Shown: piece by piece, positions 24,901-34,854 of the stretch
How the letters are laid out: each line of letters opens with the position of its first letter
Position numbering within the stretch: position 1 is the first letter of the stretch
DNA from: Plectrocnemia conspersa
Lineage: Eukaryota > Arthropoda > Insecta > Trichoptera > Polycentropodidae
Reading direction: 5' to 3'
Assembly (NCBI GenBank): GCA_009617715.1
Contig: VTFK01000009.1
Coordinates: forward strand, 1-64,000
Length of the DNA: 64,000 nucleotides
Made by a program: the position numbers and the translations under genes
The notes under the pieces: model-generated
Told to the model about the DNA's origin: nothing
The model's database searches: none
What the model saw: only the letters and a program-made list of their open reading frames with translations

Positions 24901-27900
24901 TGTCTGTCCACTGTCCGTGCTTAAAATTGTAATAACATAATAAAAAAAAATACGTATATTATCTAGGATGAGAAATATGTTAAGTATAAATACAAAAAAA
25001 AATACAAAATTATAATGTTGTCCTACTTTAATTATTGTGCAACAATATTAAATATGCTTAATAAATGAGAAAATTCTATGTTGAAAAAAATACTCATAGC
25101 AAAAAGGCACTGGAATGAAAATATGTATACGATCTCTTGTATATATTATATATAGTATATTATATATATGAGAAATTTTCTTTAAACACTCTCCAAAAAC
25201 AAAAAATGCTTCATTTCACCAGGATTAAAAAAATAGAGCTAGAGGGATGTAATGAAATTTTTGATGAACTATATCCATGGAATTTCATATCTTAATCCAT
25301 TATCATATAAAAAAATTCAGCAGTTAGTTGCCAGTAAAAATATTATTGACAAAAATAGGCCAAAGACTAACCGACTCTTTGCTGTTATTTTGTTTAATAA
25401 AATACTGACATATAATAATTATTTTGAACCTCAACAACAATTAAATGATTTTTGGTTTTGCTTCCAAAAAAAAATTCGTTCGAAAAAAAATGCGATTTTT
25501 CTTTTAATTATTTTACATACATTTTTATTTAATTTTACTCCGAAAATAATATCCATAGAAAGAAAAAATTATCCGTAGAAAATCTTAAAATTGATTAGTA
25601 ATTTTTAATCGTTAAGAACATTAAGGGGCAAACTAAACTAAGGGTCTAATGTTCCCTTATTAAAGTCAGATTGTTGCGTACAAGAATATTACAATTTTTT
25701 GACCTTTGAATTTAGGTCGATTTTCTATATTCGTCTAGCATTATTTATTATTTTCTAAGCTTTTAGAGATACATTTTGGAATCGATTTTTTGCTATATTA
25801 CTCACTAAGAATTGAAGAATACTGTTATAAAATATGACACTTAATATTCAGAACGCATCAAATATAGTGAAAAATAAACGTATTTATATTATAGCTAAGG
25901 TTTGGACTAAATATAATGCATTTTATTTATAATTTTTTTCCATATTATAATTTTAATATTGTAGCGATCTAAGCTTGTAAATTATGGATGTAAAGTCAAT
26001 TAATATATTTAAATTATTAATAATTTTGTACAATTAAACATAATTTTAAAACCGCTGAATGACTACTATCTGAATTTATTTTAAATCATATTTTAATATG
26101 TAAAAGTAGAAGCTAGCTGACAATAAAGAACTGGAAATACATTGTAAATTAGTGAATTTTAGAAAAACAATGTCATTAGATAGAATGAATTTTTTAACTA
26201 TGGAAATAATTTTATATATTATATTCATATATGATAATTAGAATTAGAATTCCGATTACTTATGATTAATTCTGACATTAAAAGAACGATGATTGATATA
26301 TTACTCTTTTGCCCTTAAACTTGATAAGTTAAGCCAGGGCTTCTTAAAGTTTTTTCATTCACGACCCCATTTATGATGTGAGTTTCTTCGCGACCCCAGA
26401 TAAATATAAAATAAAGATATATAAATATTTTGTGCTGATTTATTGATTATGTAACAATATACATATTACATACATATGAAAAACTATAGTTCTAGTATTT
26501 GCTTAGAAGCATACACAAATATAAAATTAAAAATTGCACAAAAATTTGTAAAATTGTATTTATTATAGTTACAAAAATGTTATGCCCTATTTTTCATCAA
26601 AACTGCATTTTTGCAATAATATAAATAAAAAAGCAATATATATCGTCGCTTTTATATATTATAAGTATACAAAAATTAAAGGGAAAAATCATTTTTTTAA
26701 TGAGACGGATGTGCTTGTTTTTTACTGCATAAAAAAAATAATTTTGGTGCAATATTTGACACTGCTGGACGTAAAATCTCTTTAACATTTTTTTAGCGAA
26801 AATCGATATTGGGATTTAATATGTGTTAAAGTTGAAAAAGTAAGTTGAAAACACATGCCATATCAGAAATTGTGGGAAAATCAGTTCTAGTTCGATCCAG
26901 AATTCAGTCAAGGGATTTTTTGGAATCCGTATCCTTACAGAGATTTGAAAACAAGCGGTTGTTAAGGGCATGGCTCTTAATAAAATGTATAATATTAACA
27001 GCATCCTGAAGCACATCATTCAATTTTGGTGCTAGTTTTTTTGCTGCAATGGCCTCCCGATGAATAAGGCGGTGAGTAAAAGTTATATGATCATAATGAG
27101 AAGCTTGAAAATATGATTTAATTTAAATTCATGTATTTAAATATTTTATATTAAAATCTCGCGACCCATAGTTTAAGAAGCCCTGAGTTAAGCCATTGAT
27201 CTATTTACAATTTTCTATAAAAATCAATAAGACATTCTATAAAAATTCATAAATAGAAATTTGAAATCAAATATCAGTTTTTATAATATTTTTTAAATAT
27301 ACAATATTTAATTTTATTTATATATTATTATTCATCTGATATTTATAGTATTTTTGTTTACAGTGTTATTTATTTAATAAAAATATTGAATATATATAAT
27401 AAAACAGTTCTTACCTTTCTCGCAGCGATGCGTTTTTGCAGCGCGTCCTCGGCCAGGTGTCGCAAATCATCGTGCAGGCGCTGCATGCGGCCGCTGCAAG
27501 CAGTCGCTGGGTCAAAAGTGACAGCAATACTAAACGACAACCACCCCTGACCCCCAAACCGTTTTCCGTCTTCTCTACGTTTATTATTCGTCGCTAAATG
27601 CGAGTCGCACCGTTTCAGCCACCGCCGTTTATCAAGTGATTGACTGAGTCAGGGGTCCCCAACTCGCGTGACTGATTATAATTAAGCTGCTATTTCAGCT
27701 ATTCGACATATAGCTCCAATTCGCATTGAAAATTAAACTTATTTAGTATTCAGCAGCAAATGATTTAGTAGTTATTGATTTGAACGAAATACTTATTTTT
27801 TAAGCTATTTCATAATTTATAAATTGTATTTATATAAATGGTTAGGCACAAATAAACGTACGACACAATCAATGATCAATACGTTGATGGCAGTTCACGG

Positions 27901-30900
27901 AAGTAAATCTTTCAAATAAATCTTATTCATAAAAATCTAATAACTACTTTAAAAACTGCATAATAACTAGTGTTTTTTTAAATTAAAAAAAAACGCAAAA
28001 TCGATAATTCCCATTTCTCGAGAAATTTGCTGATTTTATAAAAAAAGTATTAAGCATTTTTTGTTTAATTCATACTGATGTGATTCTGTACAATTCGGGG
28101 GATCAAGTAAAATCATGGACGGATATCAACTGACTTTTGGGGTCGGTCGGCGAGGGTTCTCTATCTAGAATGTTAACGAATTAAATACTTGGATTTTAAT
28201 ATCTGTGTTTTAATCGAATGTCTGTGAAAAGGAAAAGGTGTTTAAGCTCCAGAGCTTTTGCATTAGTTGCTTTTATTTTTTATTTGCTACAGCACAATAT
28301 TATTTTCTATATAGATTATTGGCAAAACATTTTTATTGGCTCACGCTTAAAAAACTTCGCTTTTACTTAGCTCAGAAACGGGCAAAGTCAACAATTTCCT
28401 CAATACATCCTGTGCATCTGGTAAGAAAACTTTTAAATTGTTCTTATAAATCCACTCAAATTTTTCAAGGGAATAATTTTAGCTTTTTTGGTACAGCAAT
28501 ACTTTGCAAGAAATCTATTTTTAAACCGACAAATTTTAGTATGTAATCGGAATTTTAATTTTGTGGTTATTTAAAACAAACATTTAAATAATTATATAAT
28601 ACAAGAAACTAATTTTACTATGCTCATAAAACACAAATAACATTTTAGATTATTGAATATTCAATGGCCATAAAATAATTTGGTTGCCAACCGCTGAACG
28701 TTTGTGGTTTAGTGGTTGCTTCTCCCACCCGACCAGACAACACATTTGCTCTACTGTACGAATTTCCGTGACTCATTCCATTCCCGATCTGATGGTACTG
28801 TGAGACCGTTGACTTCTGGCATGAACAGTCACTATTCTTCATCGTTAATTGCATACCCCCAAAATCGTTTCTGGGTTTAATTGGAATGGTGGGGGAATAA
28901 CCTCAAAAGCGGTTTGTAATCTTCTTTTAAACCGCAAAGGTTGTAACGTTATCTCTTGGCATAATATCTTGTTCGATTAAGCAAAAGTATTATATAATAT
29001 TTTATATTGTAGTATTTTTAATAAGATTACATTTTATTTACAGCGATACACGCGTATTTCTATATAATTAAAAAGTTTTTATATAAATACCTTTTAAATC
29101 ACAACAGTTAGAAATAAAGCTATACAATTTATGTAATAAATATATTCATTCATGTCTGTTCTCGCCACAAAATTATGTTATATAGTCTTCAAGTCGTATT
29201 GAAGATCGGGTTGAACTCTTGGGAATTAATGTGACTGCTCGGGCGGTCGAAGGAAAGCGGCTGCTTTTCTTCGTATTTTGGTCGCAAAGTGGTAGTTCTG
29301 AATGAAATTGCAGAAGAGCTGGAAGTGCTTTGTACAGCAGTGCTATGGATTTTAATCCTTGAAGAAATGGAGAAAGTACAATGCCCTTTCTAGTCTTCAA
29401 TACTTTTATCAATGTCGGTTAAAATGGGAATAATTAGACATATTGTAAAATCGATATATTTGGCGATTACGATTATATTTTTTGGATTGCGTAATCAAAT
29501 TTTTCTGTACTGCACAGCGAATTTATTAAGGCACCGACCCTTGTCTTTGTTAAAGTAAGGTCCATGATTTTTATGCAAGTGCTTTTGTACTATTAATAAA
29601 ACGTTGATATACTTTTATTTTACAGATACGCAATTTTGTTAGTACACGCTGACGAAAAAACAACAAATTAATTGGTCTTATGATAGAAAGCTTTTTCCCT
29701 CTTAGTATGTCTTTCAATTAACGATTATGGGTAGTCCCGACAATTTAAAAATTAAAATAACTATTTAGATCTATTAAAATTCATTATTATTATTTTTATT
29801 TTATTTTTAAAAAATCCAGCTAGAAATAAATTATAAATCATTGGTAAGTAATATCATGATTTTTTTATATTAAATCAATCATTAGGATTAATTAAATTAT
29901 GTAGTTATCTGTTGTTTAGGTTTTATTTTTAGCTATGTTTTCATATATTAATTATTCACATAACGATTTTAGAAACTCGTTTCAATTGTGATTAAATAAA
30001 ATCATATAAAATGTATATAAAACTGGATTGTAAATTACTTTTATTTTGAATTTACAAATCCAAAGTTTGGTACAAGGTTGACAGAGTAAATATCGTATTA
30101 TATTTTGTCTTCTGTTGTAACCTGACAGGCGTAAGCCTAATGCGTTACAACTAGGGTTCTCAATTATTCGTAGTTTTCAACTATTCGAATATTCAAATAT
30201 ATTTGTATTTTTTTCTCGGTTTTTACCGATGTTAATTTAATTATTTAATTAGTGCAATAATTCAATTATTTGCCTGAAATATTATTTAATTAAAAAAAAT
30301 TATTGATTATTAATAAATATTTAATTAATTCAATACTTACTTCAAAATGAATAACACAATATTGTGTGAATTACTGATCAGTGAGGGAGTCAAAATAAAA
30401 ATGCTTAATTTATTATTTTATAAAGTTTTTGGTCAGTGACGTCATTCCAGATATTTCAAATCAACAGAATCTTTTTTCAAATTACTAGAAAAGCTGCGAT
30501 TGAATTAATTCAGCGAAATTGATGAAACGTTTTAAATACATAATTTTATCAAATTTATTGTAATTTATTATTTGGAACGAAATCAGATCTGCATTGGCGA
30601 TTGTTCTGTGCGGATTTGCATAAAAATTAAATACCTAGAAATAAATTAGTCGCGATCTATTTATAGAACTGATTCAAATAAAATCTTTGCGTCGTCAAAC
30701 AACAAATACAAAAACGTCATACAAAATTCACAAAAAAATTCGACACACTCTTGTATTTGGGATAAGCGTTAAACGAACAAATTCTACGAATTTTGGTCAT
30801 AGTAGATACGCGGATACACATTCTATTCACAAATAATTTTGAATGCGTAAAGCATTTTTTGTTGAGAAGGAGCTTCTTATTGTCTCACATTTCGAAACAA

Positions 30901-32937
30901 AATGAAGGCGCATAAAAAACCATGGATTTTAATATTAAAAATAAAAAATAAATTATAGAGCTTCAATATTACATACATACATATATGCATATTATTTTGA
31001 ATGCACTTTTTAAGATAAAGTTGTACTATCTTTGGAAGGTTGTTTTTATATTCTGAACAGTGGTGAAAAAAAAGATTGGGAACCCATGATCTAGAATTTC
31101 ACAATGTTATTAAACTCTGAGTAGGATAATATATTACTATAGCAGAAATTATCAAAGCTTGATATTGTTTAATAATTTTGTCAATGTAAAAAGTAAAGTA
31201 CTGAGACGACTTACGTTTTTTAATTATAAATTATGATAAGAATAAATATTCCATATTGTTCCTGATTTTATTTGATACTATAGATGTAATTTGATACGAT
31301 ATCTATACCTATTAGGATTTTGTTACTATTTAAAGAATAACGTATATAATGTAACAACAATATTATTACAATAATGTTATACATATTATTAAACGTTTTT
31401 CTATAAATTATATATTATAATGACTTCTAAATATTTTAACTATAAATGTATATATTGATTAACAACTGCTACCCAAAAGTTTTGAAGTCACCCCCTCATA
31501 TATCACTAGTTCCTGTCTTATATGTGTATATAAATCACAGTTTCATTTGTATATAATACACTGATACATTCAAGAAACGCACACACGAGCGTTGCATTAA
31601 AATAATTTGGATGCGAAAAGAAAATTGGGTTATCACTTTGAAATTTCGGCCCAATTTTTTCGAATTTTCAATTTGCTTTCACGGAAAGGAAATGAATTAC
31701 GATTCGCGGTGAAACGTTACTCATTCACGTGAAGCAGAAAAATCAATAAAAGAAAATATAAAGTTTTTGCTATAAGGATCAAGTTTTGATATTTTTTTGG
31801 TTACAAATTACAAATATATTTACTTAAAATATGAAAGGCTGGTGTTATCGAAAATAATTTTATACTATATAATACTTTTATACAAGTTTTATCTAATATT
31901 TTTATCGTGTTTTAATAAAATACATAAATAAGATATATATTTATACATATATTTATAATCAATACACAATCTTCGTTATAAAATTTTAAGGTTCATTTAT
32001 AAACGTCATGATATATTATAAATAAATAGCTGTTAATGAAAAAATATATTATTTGTGGACATTTTTGATGTAATTGCTGTTTTTTTATAAAATACTCATA
32101 AACTGCTAAAGCTTTGTTTGAGTAAATTAATGAAGAATATATTTTTAACTAAATAATTGTAAATCAATAATATTTAGACAGTAATTTACAGAATATTTAA
32201 GAAATTATTAGTTTTTTTGTAGCCTAAATTGAAATAAAAGCAAAAAATATTGTTCTAAAAATAAAAACACATTATTAAATATTGAGCTAAGAATGTTATT
32301 AGTATCTTACTAGTCTTAAACTACCTTTTCCATCTTTCTTTTAGCCAAATTATTAAAGATTTTCACTCATAATTGGTAATTACTAATTTTGTACTTTTAT
32401 TTACTTTATATTATAATAAAATATATTTTAATAAAATATATCTTTATTGTAAACAAAGTTTTTGTAAAAAATTTTTATCAAATAATAAATTTTTTTTTAA
32501 AGAATTTAAAAAATTGATATAATATATTTAAATAAAGTCATAATATAATTATTATTTTAAGGTATTTAATATAATAATAATGTTTATAAAATAACAGTTA
32601 AATTATTACGACTTCATATAAATTATATTGTAAAGGTTTGTTTTACGTTCAGTGCTATTAAATAATTTATAAAAATAAATTACCTATTTTCCAAGTTGTC
32701 CAAAAAGCTATCACCAAAAGCTCCATACTCTTCCTTAGTTCCGCTGAATGATTCTTGAATGACAACTCTAGAAGATCTCCTCAGTTTGCTTATCTTCTTC
32801 TGGTTGATCTCTTGCAATTCTATCTTTAAATCTTCTCCTGTAGGTCTTCTGTCTCTCCAGTTCCTCTCGATCAATAGATCTATGGTGGTCCAGAATCCCG
32901 AATCTGACGAAGCCAAGCGTTGCATGATGAATTTCAA
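18917..32937 (-). CDS. unrecognised 264-residue charged protein, five exons
   Basis: Assembled on the minus strand from five exons: 32937-32684, 27493-27415, 19588-19451, 19386-19135 and 18988-18917. Every junction is GT-AG and in phase (2, 0, 0, 0), and the model ends in a stop. The protein starts MKFIMQRLASSDSGFW; a second Met at residue 5 could also serve. It is hydrophilic, with no signal peptide or membrane segment. In order it has a Trp/Arg-rich start, a basic stretch near 50-60 (KKISKLRRSSR), a probable helix in exons 2-3 (RLHDDLRHLAEDALQKRI, then EIERLKKIF), a conserved-looking PPELHEHPVFLFWRVIEKE near 130-150, a basic RPRRKAK and an acidic tail. I cannot name the family. The exon 2 acceptor (tgcttgcag, after 27493) was chosen because only it keeps the frame. 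The introns are large and transposon-filled. Confidence 0.72.
19589..20176. other. intronic DNA with a repeat scrap
   Basis: At 19721-19760 the phrase aacaggcgttagcccaaaatg resembles the SINE 3' segment at 40.8 kb in reverse. At 20030-20050 ttgcaaaatggcggct is reminiscent, in reverse, of the 4.4-5.2 kb repeat family. Both are short and uncertain. Confidence 0.35.
20177..20288. mobile_element. 112-bp MITE with pogo/Tigger-like inverted ends
   Basis: The left end is CAGTAGATCCCCTAATTACA. The right end read in reverse is CAGTAGACCCCCCAACAACA. The match continues to about 27 bp (..CACGGTAA / ..CACGATAA). The element is flanked by TA on both sides (20175-20176 and 20289-20290), the target duplication of Tc1/mariner/pogo transposons. 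CAGTAGA.CCCCC ends are typical of the pogo/Tigger group. It is non-autonomous and lies in intron 2 of the minus-strand gene. Confidence 0.85.
20289..22093. other. intronic AT-rich DNA
   Basis: No exon or transposon was identified in this part of the second intron. Confidence 0.4.
22094..22385. repeat. dispersed repeat, copy 1 (partner at 33.9-34.2 kb)
   Basis: This shares an ordered series of motifs with 33885-34175. They are gcgaaata..tatacgc then ttagaaag; gacgtttgcttgatggg; gtaaccgtttc; and finally gattttttctggtcgta followed by ggactttgtgtg and cccatcctttacg. Both copies lie in the same orientation. No open frame is conserved, so it is probably a non-autonomous mobile element. Confidence 0.65.
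22386..24199. other. intronic DNA, no gene seen
   Basis: Mixed-composition and AT-rich intron sequence. A tandem ATATAT run lies at about 23601. Nothing diagnostic was found. Confidence 0.35.
24200..24560 (+). pseudogene. non-LTR reverse-transcriptase fragment
   Basis: The frame from 24225 reads FCAEQQSGFREKYSTETALQ, then a stretch ending in DFLDLMRAFETIDRSIILKRL. These are the QSGFR..STETAL and F-L-D-L-x-x-A-F-D-T-(I/V)-D boxes of LINE reverse transcriptases. After stops, the block SHGVPQESKLGPLLF (24498-24542) is the VPQGS..GPLLF box with G changed to E. The catalytic F-A-D-D box is lost. It lies in intron 2 of the minus-strand gene, in the antisense orientation. Confidence 0.85.
24561..26326. 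other. intronic AT-rich DNA
   Basis: Very AT-rich. A GC island at about 24810-24920 (ccgatcgtgtgtggtgag and flanks) may be a transposon fragment but was not identified. Confidence 0.35.
26327..27193 (-). mobile_element. hAT transposon with intact ends and 8-bp target duplication
   Basis: The element is 26335-27185 (851 bp). It is flanked on both sides by AGTTAAGC (26327-26334 and 27186-27193), the 8-bp duplication that hAT transposons make. The left end is CAGGGCTTCTTAAA; the right end in reverse is identical for 14 bp and then continues ctatgggtcgcga. GGTCGCGA/CGCGACCC motifs recur just inside both ends. A transposase remnant lies within on the minus strand. The body has lost most coding sequence, so this is an internally deleted or decayed copy. 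It sits 229 bp from exon 2 of the host gene, within its intron. Confidence 0.93.
26826..27095 (-). pseudogene. hAT transposase fragment, ZBED5/GTF2IRD2-like
   Basis: On the minus strand the frame reads HRLIHREAIAAKKLAPKLND, VLQDAVNIIHFIKSHALNNR and LFSNLCKDTDS. These match a hallmark block of the hAT transposases that gave rise to vertebrate ZBED5, SCAND3 and GTF2IRD2 (pattern C.IHRE.L..K.L...L..V......VNFIK...LN.RLF..LC...). A TGA then interrupts the frame, followed by a remnant near CVFNLLFQL where the family has RVFELRDEL. The catalytic DDE region and the C-terminal dimerisation domain are missing. Confidence 0.88.
27494..32683. other. intron 1 of the minus-strand gene, repeat-rich
   Basis: The 5.2 kb between exons 1 and 2 hold several scraps. 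A hAT-like end lies at 27651 (CAGGGGTCCCCAACTCGCG). The TTTCTCGAG palindrome repeat recurs near 28014. Open frames at 28645-28854 and 29173-29412 are protein-like but unidentified. The phrase cgattatgggtagtcccgaca at 29719 recurs at about 33521. A SINE-like fragment lies near 30.1 kb and another hAT-like end, in reverse, near 31.08 kb. No exon was seen. Confidence 0.4.
30080..30160 (-). repeat. truncated copy of the SINE 3' segment
   Basis: The stretch tttgtcttctgttgtaacct then gacaggcgtaagcctaatg then cgttacaa lines up with the reverse of 40780-40842 (caaatcttccgtcgtaacat, aataggcgtaagcccaatg, tcttacaa). It is a 5'-truncated minus-strand copy. A new CTAGGGTTCTCAATTATTCG motif, possibly a hAT end, follows at once at 30152. 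Confidence 0.6.
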
Positions 32938-33120
32938 ATTTGCACACTATGTATTATTATTGTTTATAAACATTGGCTTAGTGCTGTGCTAAAATGTAGT
33001 GTTCAGCAAACACGGCAAATGGCGTTTCAGCGTACTTTTAAAGCTCGACGCCTTTTATTGTACGATGCGGCGCCGCAGGTGCATTGACTTGACACCCAAA
33101 ATGGGGTAACCATGTCTCAA
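32938..33120 (-). promoter_or_regulatory. CpG-richer upstream region of the five-exon gene
   Basis: Upstream of the ATG at 32937, 33000-33110 contain the GC-richest local stretch (ctcgacgcc, gatgcggcgccgcagg). This suits a first exon or promoter. No TATA motif is clear. Confidence 0.35.
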
Positions 33121-33232
33121 TAATTACGGGAAACAAAATTTAAAATATCTATATATGTATATATAAAATATTTAAAGATACTAATTATACAAATCATATT
33201 AAACATTTTTAAAAAAAATATGGTGTACACCT

Positions 33233-33430
33233 AAAATTGATGAACACTATCCCACGTAATTTTTTCCAACTTCTCATAGTTATTGCCGAAAACATCTTTG
33301 TGATTGGCAAGCTCGTTGAGGAGCTGTATGGTTCATGAAAGAGGAGCTTTCGCAAGCACTCATGGTCAAGAATAAGGAATGCGATTGCGACTCTTAAAAA
33401 AAATCTGTTAAAACATCTAAGCATAAAAAT
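33233..33430 (-). repeat. dispersed coding-like repeat, copy 1 of 3
   Basis: On the minus strand one frame reads LLNELANHKDVFGNNYEKLE and KITWDSVH. The copy at 55.0 kb reads ILNELNKHKDIFGKMY, and the copy at 60.4 kb reads LLNKLIKRKYVVKNTYEELE. The DNA upstream of these motifs also aligns (gagtcgc..atcgc..ttccttattct). A protein-level match in one frame across three copies suggests the end of a transposon-borne reading frame. I cannot name the family. Confidence 0.55.
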
Positions 33431-33884
33431 GCACAACTACTTGAATGTTTCCTGTTGAAACTCAATTGATGTATTTTATGGCCATTTTAATTCTTTTTAA
33501 ACAACTAAATTTGACGCAACGATAATGGGTAGTCTCGACAAAAAAATATTTATATTTTAACTGATTTTCATTTTAGGAATACATATAGATATATTCGATA
33601 TTTTAAGGTTATATAACCATAAGGAGTATGACTTCGCAGCCAGTGAGACGCAGGTGGAAACTAGTAAGATTTTTTTAAATTATATTATATATTGCGACAG
33701 ACTATGATGGGAGAATTTTTTTCTCCGAGCAGTGGTGGAGATGTTGGCGAAGGGATGATGTCGGTGGAAGATCATCAGAGGTCCTTTTGAGGCTCAAGTC
33801 GATCCCTCTCTAGTGCGAGCGTCCATGACGGGCGGACGGGCGTCTGCTGGTCTCTTCGTATGGCTTCAAAGCTTGCTGACGTAT

Positions 33885-34175
33885 CACAATCATGCAGCGA
33901 TCACCCAGCTAATTAATCTACTCGTTTCTTAAAACAGCGAAATAACTATACGCTTTTAGAAAGTGACATTTGCTTGATGGGCACTAAGAGGTCGAAAAAT
34001 TGTGTATATGTAACGGAAAATGTCTTCCAGTTATATATATATTGTTTTTCTGTGACCGTTTCATATCAAAGAAGTATTCGTTGAATGACTATTTATAATA
34101 ACACTTGCGTGTTATTTATGTGATTTTTTCTGGTCGTAGTGAGGGATTTTGTGTGGTCCCATACTTTACGTTATT
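33885..34175. repeat. dispersed repeat, copy 2 (partner at 22.1-22.4 kb)
   Basis: Same ordered motifs as the copy at 22094-22385, including gcttgatggg, gtgaccgtttcatatc and gattttttctggtcgta. The GC-rich block just before it (33730-33880, with catgacgggcggacgggcg) may be part of the same element. Confidence 0.6.
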
Positions 34176-34800
34176 ATTAAATAAAAATATTTGAAAAAAA
34201 TAAGTTTATGAATCCCTGATTTATCAAATATTTTTAATTACTGATTACCTATACTAACCGTATTCAAGAACTAAAATATTTATATTTCTACTATTGTAAA
34301 AAAATTTTATATAAAACATTATAAAGAAACTTCAGAATGTACACAGCAATTGTCACAGTTTTTAAAGGTTTTAAATAAAGAGATTTTTTGTTCTATTTTG
34401 TATATAGCGGTCTGTTTATTTTTTCTAAATATAATTAAAAAATATATTTATTTAAATTAAATTAAGGTCATCGTAATTCAACAGGTTACCCCAATGCGTC
34501 ACGATAGTCAAAAACAATAATTGTATTATTGTAATACATAAAAAAATTACATATAAAGAAGCAAACAAAAAAATCATAAGACATCTCTAATCATTGTCCA
34601 CAGGCTCTAGTGGGCCAACAACATGGTTTTCGTCCATGCTGTTCCACGGGCTTTAAACTCTAATGTCCCTCGAAGTCCTTTGCTTCTACAATCCATCTTC
34701 ACCTAGTATATACCGACTTTTAAAAATTATTCGATAACATTTGTCAGGAACTACTTAAAGCAGAATATAAAGCAACTTTATTTTCTTGAACGGTCTTATA
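34176..34800. other. AT-rich intergenic DNA
   Basis: No gene or identifiable element was seen. Confidence 0.4.
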
Positions 34801-34854
34801 TGTACTAAATAATTGTATTATATTTAAAAGAATATAATAGAATTATTTAGTACA
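34801..34854. repeat. 54-bp near-perfect hairpin
   Basis: The arm TGTACTAAATAATT-G-TATTATATT pairs with its reverse complement across a 6-base loop (TAAAAG). There are 24 positions per arm and one G-G mismatch. It could be a small foldback element or a transcribed hairpin. There is nothing else to tell these apart. Confidence 0.85.

Noticed and set aside
27651..31092. One 3.4-kb hAT element between CAGGGGTCCCCAAC and GTTGGGAACCC-like ends
   Set aside because: The ends match only partly, the right one is degraded and the flanking 8 bp do not agree. The two ends probably belong to different elements.
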